Source of the DNA: Lysobacterales bacterium
Lineage (GTDB): Bacteria; Pseudomonadota; Gammaproteobacteria; Xanthomonadales; SZUA-36
Assembly (NCBI GenBank): GCA_013002505.1
Contig: JABDJL010000023.1
Location: 49,783-113,782 of the forward strand
Direction of reading: 5' to 3'
Length of the DNA stretch: 64,000 bases
Shown here: positions 57,293 through 64,000 of the stretch, piece after piece
Position numbering within the stretch: position 1 is the stretch's first letter
How the letters are laid out: every line of letters starts with the position of its first letter
Position numbers and translations under genes: made by a program
Notes under the pieces: generated by a model
Told to the model about the DNA's origin: nothing
Database searches by the model: none
Seen by the model: the letters and a program-made list of their open reading frames with translations, nothing else

Positions 57293-58186
57293 ATGTTGAA
57301 TACTTTCTGGAACATATTCGTCATCGTGCTGACCCTGGCCAGTATTGCCGGGTGCTGGTGGCTGCTGCAGTGGACCAAGGGCATTTCAAACCGCGAGGGC
57401 GAAGAAACCGGCACCACCGGCCACGTGTGGGATGAAGATCTCGTTGAACTGAATAACCCGCTGCCACGCTGGTGGTTGTACCTGTTTCACCTGACGATTG
57501 TTTTCTCGCTGGTCTATTTCGTCCTTTACCCGTCGCTGGGAAACCTGGGCGGCACGCTGGGGTGGACGCAGGAAGGCCAGTACGCGGAAGAGATGGCTGC
57601 AGCAGGAGAAGCACAGCAGGATATTTTTTCGCGCTTTGCCGGCGCGACGCCCCAAGCCCTGGTCGCAGATGCCGAAGCCATGGGCATTGGCCGTCGCCTG
57701 TTTGGAAACAACTGCGCCATGTGCCACGGTTCCGATGGCGCCGGCGGGCCCGGTTTTCCGGACCTGACGGACAAGGACTGGTTGTACGGTGGCGATCATC
57801 AAAGCATCGTGACGACGCTGGAGAATGGCCGCAACGGCATGATGCCCGCGCTGGGAGACGCCCTCGGAGAGCAAGGTGTGCGTGAAGTCACAGCTTTCGT
57901 GATGTCGCTTTCAGCAAACGGCCAGGACGAAGCACTGGTCAATGCCGGCAGTCAGAAGTACGGCATGTTCTGTGCGGCGTGTCATGGCCCGGATGCCGGT
58001 GGTAACCAGGCGCTCGGCGCGCCCAGGCTGAGCGATGATATTTGGCTTTACGGTGGCTCCGAAGAAATCATTGCGCAAACACTGGTGCAGGGCAGGGCAG
58101 GCCTGATGCCGGCATTTTCCGAGTCCCTCAGCGCCGAGCAGATTCGCATCCTCGCGGCCTATGTGCAGAGCCTCTCGCAGCCCTGA
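57293..58186 (+). CDS. ccoP: cbb3-type cytochrome c oxidase di-haem subunit CcoP
   Basis: The 297-residue protein starts at ATG 57293. It has two N-terminal membrane helices (the second WWLYLFHLTIVFSLVYFVLYP) and two c-type haem domains: NNCAMCHGSDGAGGPGFPDLTDKDWLYGG, and FCAACHGPDAGGNQALGAPRLSDDIWLYGG. It accepts electrons from soluble cytochrome c and passes them to CcoO. The N-terminal WDEDLVELNNPLPRWW is typical of CcoP. Confidence 0.96.
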   Translation: MLNTFWNIFVIVLTLASIAGCWWLLQWTKGISNREGEETGTTGHVWDEDLVELNNPLPRWWLYLFHLTIVFSLVYFVLYPSLGNLGGTLGWTQEGQYAEEMAAAGEAQQDIFSRFAGATPQALVADAEAMGIGRRLFGNNCAMCHGSDGAGGPGFPDLTDKDWLYGGDHQSIVTTLENGRNGMMPALGDALGEQGVREVTAFVMSLSANGQDEALVNAGSQKYGMFCAACHGPDAGGNQALGAPRLSDDIWLYGGSEEIIAQTLVQGRAGLMPAFSESLSAEQIRILAAYVQSLSQP

Positions 58187-58204
58187 GGAGGCCCACTGAC
58201 CAAC

Positions 58205-58570
58205 ATGGGCAAGTCACCTCCAGAATCATTACCGGGCCGCTGGACAAGGCGGCAGCGCGACCTGGGCGTTGCGGTTTGGGTCGCGTTTCTGGCCGCCTGC
58301 GCCGGCACGTTCGTGTTGTTTGGCGTTTTGGACCCGGATGAAATCCACAGTCCGCTCATGGAGCGATTCGATGTTGGCCGCAAACTCGCCTATGGCATTG
58401 GCTTCGGCTTTCTTTTCCTGGTCAGTTTATTGGCCAGCAGGCTGGCGATTTTCATGGTGCGCAGCGGCCCGCGGCGTGGCCATGCCCGCGGCCGGGGCGC
58501 GCGCGGTACACCCGATATACATGATCCCAGGCGCGACAATCCCGACCTTGACCTCGAGGATTTCAAGTGA
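58205..58570 (+). CDS. Small membrane protein of unknown function in the cco cluster
   Basis: The 121-residue protein has two membrane helices (VAVWVAFLAACAGTFVLFGVL and LAYGIGFGFLFLVSLLASRLAIFM) and a basic, Gly/Arg-rich then acidic C-terminal tail. It lies between ccoP and ccoG, where no gene exists in the classic rhizobial fixNOQP-fixGHIS layout, and its stop overlaps the ccoG start as GTGA. No haem, Cys or metal motif is seen. Co-translation with ccoG suggests a role in oxidase assembly. I cannot name it. Confidence 0.75.
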   Translation: MGKSPPESLPGRWTRRQRDLGVAVWVAFLAACAGTFVLFGVLDPDEIHSPLMERFDVGRKLAYGIGFGFLFLVSLLASRLAIFMVRSGPRRGHARGRGARGTPDIHDPRRDNPDLDLEDFK

Positions 58571-59949
58571 CTGACCAGGCAGCGGCGCAGGAGTCGCTGT
58601 ACCGCAAAGAACCCAAGATTCATCCGCGAGAAGTCAGCGGGCGCTTCGATCGCCTGCGCAAGCTCGCTGTCGTGCTCTTGCTGGGTCTTTACTATTTTGT
58701 GCCGTGGCTTCAATGGGATGGCAGGCAGGCGGTATTGTTCGACCTGCCAGAGCGCAAGTTTTTCATATTCGGGCTGACCTTGTGGCCGCAGGATTTCATC
58801 TACCTGGCGCTGCTATTGGTGATCGCCGGCCTGACGTTGTTTTTCTTCACCGCGCTCGCCGGCCGCCTGTGGTGCGGGTTCGCCTGCCCTCAAACCGTGT
58901 GGACAGAGGCCTTCCTGTTGATGGAACGCTGGGCCGAAGGCAAGCGCCATCAACGCATCAAGCTCGACAAGGCACCGTGGGGCTGGCAAAAATTCAGGCG
59001 CAAAGCCTTCAAACAGGCCATGTGGATCACCTTCGCCGCCTGGACCGGGTTTACGTTCGTAGGTTTCTTCACTCCTATCCGGGAAATCTGGAGCAATATC
59101 CTGTCGTTCAGCCTGGGCCCCTGGGAAACGTTCTGGATGGTCTTCTACAGCTTTGCAACTTACGGTAACGCCGGATTCCTGCGCGAGCAGGTGTGCAAGT
59201 ACATGTGCCCCTACGCCCGGTTCCAGAGTGCCATGTTCGACCATGACACGCTGGTCATTTCCTACGATCCGCAACGCGGTGACCCGCGCGGCGGACGGCG
59301 CAAGGGCGCGAACCGTGATGAACTGGCACTCGGCGACTGTATCGACTGCACGCTATGTGTACAGGTGTGTCCCACCGGGATCGACATTCGCAATGGCCTG
59401 CAGTACGAGTGCATCGCCTGTGCGGCCTGCATTGATGTGTGCGACCAGGTCATGGATAAGATGGCGTACCCGCAAGGCCTGATTCGGTACACCACCGAAA
59501 ACGCCCTGCAGGGAAAACCATCGCGTGTATTGCGCCCGCGGGTCGCGGTTTATGCGACCATCCTTTTGCTGCTGGTCACGGGCGTGGCGTGGTCCCTGTC
59601 CAACCGGATACCCCTGCGTGCCGAACTGATTCGCGATCGCAACGTGTTGTACCGGGAATTGCCCGGTGACCTGATCGAAAACCGCTATACGCTTAAACTG
59701 ATCAACATGGATGATTCGCCGCACCGCTTCAATATCACTGTATCAGGCAACGAGTTTGTCCGGGCCAGTGTTTCACGCGACCTGGCGCTGGCGCCCGAAG
59801 AGGTCGGCACCTTCGCACTGGGCCTCGTCGCGCCGAGGTCTGCAGGGCAGGGCGTGCAACGCCTGGATATCACCTTTACTGCCGTTGATAATCCCGAATT
59901 GAGCCGCACCACCAAGGCCCGCCTGTTGTTACCAGGAGACCCACCATGA
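58567..59949 (+). CDS. ccoG: cbb3 oxidase assembly ferredoxin CcoG (FixG/RdxA)
   Basis: The 460-residue membrane protein starts at GTG 58567. It has five or so helices, the motif GRLWCGFACPQTVWTEAFLLMERWAEGKRHQR, a ferredoxin domain with CIDCTLCVQVCPTGIDIRNGLQYECIACAACIDVC (two 4Fe-4S clusters), and a C-terminal Ig-like FixG domain. CcoG reduces copper(II) for delivery to the cbb3 active site. It overlaps fixH by ATGA. Confidence 0.95.
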   Translation: MTDQAAAQESLYRKEPKIHPREVSGRFDRLRKLAVVLLLGLYYFVPWLQWDGRQAVLFDLPERKFFIFGLTLWPQDFIYLALLLVIAGLTLFFFTALAGRLWCGFACPQTVWTEAFLLMERWAEGKRHQRIKLDKAPWGWQKFRRKAFKQAMWITFAAWTGFTFVGFFTPIREIWSNILSFSLGPWETFWMVFYSFATYGNAGFLREQVCKYMCPYARFQSAMFDHDTLVISYDPQRGDPRGGRRKGANRDELALGDCIDCTLCVQVCPTGIDIRNGLQYECIACAACIDVCDQVMDKMAYPQGLIRYTTENALQGKPSRVLRPRVAVYATILLLLVTGVAWSLSNRIPLRAELIRDRNVLYRELPGDLIENRYTLKLINMDDSPHRFNITVSGNEFVRASVSRDLALAPEEVGTFALGLVAPRSAGQGVQRLDITFTAVDNPELSRTTKARLLLPGDPP

Positions 59950-60176
59950 ACATGCCCACCAGGCGCATCACCGACACCGAGCCATGGTACCGGCAATTCT
60001 GGCCCTGGATGCTGATTGCGCTGCCTGCCGCAGCAGTCGTGGCTTGCTTCATAACCCTGTGGCTGGCGCTGACCCATGCCGACCCGCTGGTCATCAAGGA
60101 CAGCCAGTACCAGCAGGTTCGCAGCGAACTGCGCGCCCAGGCCGGGGACGATGCGCCCGGCGAGGACGATGGATAA
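59946..60176 (+). CDS. ccoH: FixH-family protein
   Basis: This 76-residue protein starts ATG 59946, with EPWYRQFWPWMLIALPAAAVVACFITLWLAL (one membrane helix) followed by a short periplasmic or cytoplasmic tail. The WYRQFWPW motif is the FixH/CcoH hallmark. It is shorter than rhizobial FixH (about 165 residues), so it lacks most of the soluble domain. CcoH is needed for cbb3 assembly. The end overlaps ccoI by eight bases. Confidence 0.85.
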   Translation: MNMPTRRITDTEPWYRQFWPWMLIALPAAAVVACFITLWLALTHADPLVIKDSQYQQVRSELRAQAGDDAPGEDDG

Positions 60177-62622
60177 CGCTGTACGCAGTCGTTGTTTCCA
60201 TTGCGGAGAACCGGTTCCACCAGGCAGTCATTTCCCGGTTGAATTAAACGGACAGCCGCAAGCAACCTGCTGTGCCGGTTGCCAGGCGGTTGCCTTGCTG
60301 ATACTCGACCACGGCCTGGACCGGTATTACCGCTACCGTCAATCGCTTTCACGCCGTGCCGGCGATGACCGCGACCGGCTGCAGGCAGCCTGGCAATCTG
60401 TGGATGACGATCCACGCCTGTACGGCCCACAGGTCGGCCCCGGCCTGCATGAATTGATCCTGCAAACCGAGGGCATCGTATGTGCCGCTTGCGCCTGGCT
60501 GATCCGTACGCACCTGTCGCGCCAATCCGCCGTTCGCGAGTGCCATGTCGATGCCTCCGGCGGACTCGTGCGGATACTGTGGCAACCCGAAAAGGGTGCT
60601 CTGAGCGAAATGGCCCTGGCGCTGCTGGAACTGGGCTACAAGCCACACCTGCCGCTGCCGGAAGCCGAGGCCAGGGCGCGCAGGGAAGAACGGGCCGCAT
60701 CACTCAAAAGGGTGGGCGTCGCAGGACTCGGCATGATGCAGGTGATGATGTACGCCGTAGCGCTCTATGCCGGAGAGGCACAGGGCATTTCACTGGCCGC
60801 GCAAAGATTCCTGGAATGGGTCAGCCTGCTGGTGACGACCCCCGTTCTGCTGTATTCCGGAAAGGTGTTTTTCGAGAACGCATGGCGCAGCCTGCGGCAG
60901 CGAAAAGTCAGCATGGACGTGCCCGTGGCGCTGGCGCTAGGTGGTGCATACAGTGTCAGCATCGTCCATTTTTTTCGAGGCAGCGGGCCGGTGTGGTTCG
61001 ATTCGGTGGTGATGTTCATATTCTTCCTCGGCGTGGCGCGTCATGTCGAAATGAGCCTGCGCCATCGCAACCAGGCCAGCGGCGCCATGCTCGCGCGGCT
61101 GTTGCCGGAATGGGCCGACCGTGTGACGGCCGAAGGGGTCGAAACCGTGGCCGTCAGCGAGTTGCGTTCCGGCGACCATGTGCGGGTCCGCTCGGGCGAG
61201 TCTTTTCCGGCCGACGGCATGCTGCTCAGCGACGCTGCCGAAATCAATGAAGCATTATTGACCGGCGAATCGAGGCCCGTTGCGCGCCACGCCGGTGAGC
61301 CGGTGATTGGCGGCAGTATCAACCTGGGCCAGGCGGTCGAGGTGCAACTCGAAGCCGTCGGTCCGGATTCCGTCGTTTCTGGCCTGGCCCGGCTCATAAT
61401 GAAAGCGCGCAGCGGCCGCAGCAGCGCATCAATATCCGCCGATCGTTACGCGGGCTGGTTCGTCGTTGCCGTTTTGGTACTGGCGCTGATGACCGGCCTG
61501 GCCTGGGCCTGGCTTGATCCATCCCGTGCATTTGGCGTCACCCTCAGCGTGCTGGTGGTCAGTTGCCCCTGCGCTTTTTCCCTGGCAAGCCCTTCGGTGG
61601 TGTCGGCTGCCAGTCGGGCCTTGCTGAGGCACGGCATTATCCTGTGTCGTTCCGCAGCTCTCGAAGCACTCGCAACAGTCCGGCTGGCGCTGTTTGACAA
61701 AACCGGAACCCTGACCACCGGTTCACCGAGGCTGGGCGCGGTCACCTCCAATCCGGCCCGTGCAGATGCTGATCCCGATCACCTGCTGCGGGTCGCTGCC
61801 AGCCTCGAACAATTTTCTAATCATCCTGTGGCCGCAGCCTTTGCGGGGATCGAAACCCTGCCAACCATTACCCGAGCAACGGTCCACGCGGGACAAGGCA
61901 TCTCAGCCACCGATGGTACTACCCGCTACCACATCGGCAGTAAATCGTTCGTCGGTTTGAAGAAAAATACCCGCGACACAAACGGTTCAAGCCGCTTGCA
62001 GGGCGAGGTCTGGCTCGCCGATGAGCAATCCTGGCTGCTGCGCATGGAACTGGACGACGAGGTCCGCCAGGGCGCACCGGCTCTACTCGCTTACCTCCAG
62101 GACCAGGGCATTCACAGCGCCGTCGTATCCGGAGACCAGGAACAACCGGTGGCCCTGTTGGCGCAGTCCCTGGGAATCGGGGAGCATCATCATTCGCATT
62201 CTGCGCAGCAGAAACTGGCGCGCCTGGACCAATTGCGAACGGTTCATGGTCCGGCCGTCATGATCGGTGACGGCGTCAATGACGCCCCCGTTCTGGCCGC
62301 GGCGGATACATCCATTGCCGTACAGGGAGGGGCGGAACTGGCCAACAGCGCCGCAGACTTTATCCTGACCGGTTACTCGCTCGATGGCGTAAGGGTCGCG
62401 CGTGAAACTGCGCTGCGATCTGTGCGGATTGTGCGCCAGAACATGGCCTGGGCCGCGGCCTACAATTTCAGCATGATACCGCTGGCGGCGCTGGGTTTTC
62501 TGCAACCCTGGATGGCTGCGCTGGGGATGTCACTGAGTTCCCTGTTGGTTGTACTGAATGCCGCACGGGTCGGAACCCGGCGTGAAAACAGCACTTTAAA
62601 TCCAGTATTATCAATCACATGA
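60169..62622 (+). CDS. ccoI: Copper-transporting P1B-type ATPase CcoI (FixI)
   Basis: From ATG 60169 the protein has 817 residues. It has an N-terminal Cys-rich segment (CFHCGEP and ATCCAGCQA) and a heavy-metal-binding domain with GIVCAACAW (Cys105-Cys108). The membrane metal site is SCPCAFSLASPS, the phosphorylated Asp is in FDKTGTLTTG and the hinge is GDGVNDAPVLAAADT. It exports copper needed for the CcoN centre, distinct from detoxifying CopA. It overlaps fixH and ccoS, so the assembly genes are co-translated. Confidence 0.95.
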   Translation: MDNAVRSRCFHCGEPVPPGSHFPVELNGQPQATCCAGCQAVALLILDHGLDRYYRYRQSLSRRAGDDRDRLQAAWQSVDDDPRLYGPQVGPGLHELILQTEGIVCAACAWLIRTHLSRQSAVRECHVDASGGLVRILWQPEKGALSEMALALLELGYKPHLPLPEAEARARREERAASLKRVGVAGLGMMQVMMYAVALYAGEAQGISLAAQRFLEWVSLLVTTPVLLYSGKVFFENAWRSLRQRKVSMDVPVALALGGAYSVSIVHFFRGSGPVWFDSVVMFIFFLGVARHVEMSLRHRNQASGAMLARLLPEWADRVTAEGVETVAVSELRSGDHVRVRSGESFPADGMLLSDAAEINEALLTGESRPVARHAGEPVIGGSINLGQAVEVQLEAVGPDSVVSGLARLIMKARSGRSSASISADRYAGWFVVAVLVLALMTGLAWAWLDPSRAFGVTLSVLVVSCPCAFSLASPSVVSAASRALLRHGIILCRSAALEALATVRLALFDKTGTLTTGSPRLGAVTSNPARADADPDHLLRVAASLEQFSNHPVAAAFAGIETLPTITRATVHAGQGISATDGTTRYHIGSKSFVGLKKNTRDTNGSSRLQGEVWLADEQSWLLRMELDDEVRQGAPALLAYLQDQGIHSAVVSGDQEQPVALLAQSLGIGEHHHSHSAQQKLARLDQLRTVHGPAVMIGDGVNDAPVLAAADTSIAVQGGAELANSAADFILTGYSLDGVRVARETALRSVRIVRQNMAWAAAYNFSMIPLAALGFLQPWMAALGMSLSSLLVVLNAARVGTRRENSTLNPVLSIT

Positions 62623-62834
62623 ATATGCTTTATATCCTTGTTCCGTTGGCCTTGATGGTGCTCGTGCTGGCCGTTGCGGCGCTCTTGTGGGCGATCAGGA
62701 ACCGCCAGTTCGATGACCTGGAATCAGAAGGCTGGAGCGTTGTCCTGGATGATGACCGTAAACCGCCGGAAGGCAACGAACGTGAATCGCAAGCGCGCAA
62801 CCCACGGGCTGGAGACTCGCCGCTTGATCAATGA
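62619..62834 (+). CDS. ccoS: cbb3 oxidase assembly protein CcoS (FixS)
   Basis: The 71-residue protein overlaps the ccoI stop by ATGA. One membrane helix (LYILVPLALMVLVLAVAALLWAI) precedes the conserved RNRQFDDLESEGWSVVLDDD, the CcoS signature. CcoS is required for haem/copper incorporation into cbb3 oxidase. The acidic tail is Pro/Arg-rich. Confidence 0.93.
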   Translation: MNMLYILVPLALMVLVLAVAALLWAIRNRQFDDLESEGWSVVLDDDRKPPEGNERESQARNPRAGDSPLDQ

Positions 62835-63522
62835 GGCACCGGTGCTACTGACCGCCCTGATGGCGGGTTTACTGGGCAGCGGGCATTGCCTGGGTATGTG
62901 CGGCGCGATTGCCGGCAGCGCCGGCGGTATTGGTGTCAGCGCAGGTCGCATGCAAGTGCTCAAGTCAGCCTTGCGTTTCAACCTGGCCAGGATCATTTCC
63001 TACGTGCTGCTGGGCGCCCTGTCAGCATTCGTGCTGGGCAGTGGCGGAAACGCGCTTGCGGTGCCGGGCTGGGGCAGGGCGCTGCGCATTGCCAGTTCCG
63101 TTCTTATTCTGCTGATCGGCCTGCAGTTCCTGTTCAATATCGCCCTCCTGCAGTTTATTGAACGCGCCGGGGGGCGCCTGTGGGCTAGGTTCAGGCCAAG
63201 CCGTGTTTTTTCTGCTCGGCCTCCCGTAAGGGAACTGTTGCTCGGCCTGAGCTGGGGCTTTTTGCCATGTGGCCTGGTGTACACGATGCTGCTGACCGCC
63301 GCCTCGACCGGTCGGGCCACACACGGGGCCCTGGTCATGGCGGTTTTCGGGGCAGGTACGCTGCCTTCCATGCTCGGTGTAACGCTGTTCTCCGGCGTAT
63401 TGCATCAAATACGTACAGAGCCGGTTATTCGCCGGTCTATCGGCGCAGGGCTGGTTCTGCTGGCTGGCTGGTCTTTCCTGATCGCCGTCAATACCGGTAA
63501 CGCCCACATTCACCACGGCTAG
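62824..63522 (+). CDS. Sulfite exporter TauE/SafE-like membrane protein (COG2836)
   Basis: Starting at TTG 62824 (GGAG nine bases upstream), this 232-residue protein has six helices. VLLTALMAGLLGSGHCLGMCGAIAGSAG lies at the N-terminus and LLLGLSWGFLPCGLVYTMLLTAASTG in the middle; the Cys and GMCG/PCG pattern matches the family. The gene regularly follows ccoS in gammaproteobacteria, and in that setting is thought to assist copper/cytochrome assembly rather than sulfite export. The last residues are His-rich (AHIHHG), which could bind metal. Confidence 0.85.
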   Translation: MINEAPVLLTALMAGLLGSGHCLGMCGAIAGSAGGIGVSAGRMQVLKSALRFNLARIISYVLLGALSAFVLGSGGNALAVPGWGRALRIASSVLILLIGLQFLFNIALLQFIERAGGRLWARFRPSRVFSARPPVRELLLGLSWGFLPCGLVYTMLLTAASTGRATHGALVMAVFGAGTLPSMLGVTLFSGVLHQIRTEPVIRRSIGAGLVLLAGWSFLIAVNTGNAHIHHG

Positions 63523-63863
63523 GACGCCCCTGGAGCCGAAGTGGGGTACTTTTGCGCCTGTTTCCCACTTGGAGTGCCATAGACCTATAAGTGCGTATAA
63601 TGTATATTATGTTAAATAATAGTGAGTAGCGCTGTTAACAATGGAACTTCTATTCATATATTCGCCCGAAGTCTTGCTGGTGAGCTATTTGGATTATCAA
63701 TTGAATTTATAGACATTTATATCGCTATATATCATGTATTTATGAGTAATATATAATGTTATTAGTGAGTATTAATGTCACACTTTCTAGTCAATTATGC
63801 AGCAACAACGGTATGCACAACGTCATTGTTGAGGTGGAAAACTTCAAGCCTGGATGGCCGTCG
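63523..63863. other. AT-rich intergenic tract after the cco cluster
   Basis: A weak inverted repeat, AAGTGGG (63539-63545) and CCCACTT (63564-63570), follows the last cco gene but lacks a T-tract. From about 63580 to 63790 the sequence is strongly AT-rich, with many TATA-like boxes. An open frame 63756-63971 and a 23-codon one at 63641 have no SD or recognisable product, and I do not call them. Confidence 0.5.
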
Positions 63864-64000
63864 TCAACCCTGGGCAGGTGTGAACGGCTCGAGGACCAGG
63901 ATTTCAACGGCACACGCGATGGCGCGCAGCGCCCCCAGACGCCGCAGTTGATACAAATCGCGTACTTCTAGCGCGCTGTGGCCGTCAATCGCTGTAACAG
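63864..64000 (-). CDS. Possible C-terminal fragment of a minus-strand CDS
   Basis: On the minus strand a frame is open from the window edge to a TGA at 63864-63866, about 44 codons, with a Leu/Ala-rich helix-like sequence (LEVRDLYQLRRLGALRAIACA). Codon use is GC-rich at third positions like real genes here. A plus-strand open frame covers the same bases, so the call is uncertain. No family is recognised. Confidence 0.3.
   Translation of the reverse strand, partial: VTAIDGHSALEVRDLYQLRRLGALRAIACAVEILVLEPFTPAQG

Overview
The window is a 64 kb stretch of a GC-rich, densely coded chromosome. I see no CRISPR array, insertion sequence, phage module or rRNA; there is one tRNA. The gene content and order point to a gammaproteobacterium. 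The evidence is trxB-aat next to ftsK-lolA-serS, rne beside rluC, lolCD with comEC-exbBD-msbA-lpxK-kdsB, uvrC near pgsA, and sdhCDAB followed by sdhE and ygfX. FixL/FixJ plus a complete cbb3 oxidase locus suggests a free-living microaerobic or facultative organism. I cannot name the genus from sequence alone.

Layout. 1-4519: the end of an exopolysaccharide locus (partial CDS, methyltransferase, two glycosyltransferases, polyprenyl glycosylphosphotransferase). 4516-10877 (minus): small exported protein, rsmC, rimO, a cation diffusion facilitator, then an ECF sigma factor / anti-sigma / PDZ-protein operon. 11031-15753: greB, a small heat-shock gene behind a sigma-32-like promoter and a ROSE-like RNA thermometer, an SdpR/SdpI-like pair, an acyltransferase, a rhomboid protease and a SRPBCC-GyrI fusion. 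15761-23349: a DMT transporter, aat and trxB divergent from ftsK-lolA-crcB-serS. 23406-28271: a BI-1 protein, tRNA-Ser(TGA), a very acidic exported protein and a tandem pair of paralogous exported proteins. 28614-33149: a UvrY/GacA-like regulator, RNase E and RluC. 33231-42618: the lipoprotein-export and LPS-assembly block. 42632-48639: uvrC, a sulfotransferase-like gene, pgsA, ispG, a methyltransferase and ygfZ.

The most interesting part is 48818-63522, about 15 kb of co-directional genes: sdhCDAB-sdhE-ygfX-fixL-fixJ-pseudo-receiver-ccoNOQP-(membrane protein)-ccoG-fixH-ccoI-ccoS-TauE/SafE-like. Many of these genes overlap at ATGA or GTGA junctions. FixL keeps the haem-ligand histidine and both key arginines of the rhizobial haem-PAS, and its start overlaps the ygfX stop, so an oxygen sensor appears translationally tied to the succinate dehydrogenase operon. 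Between fixJ and ccoN lies a stand-alone receiver whose phospho-acceptor Asp is replaced by Glu. It sits behind a promoter region with a sequence resembling a rhizobial FixJ site. My inference is a local oxygen circuit: FixL-FixJ activates the pseudo-receiver and the cbb3 genes, and the pseudo-receiver feeds back on the kinase, as FixT does in alphaproteobacteria.

The last 480 bases change character. They are AT-rich with no convincing complete gene, and end in a possible minus-strand partial CDS.
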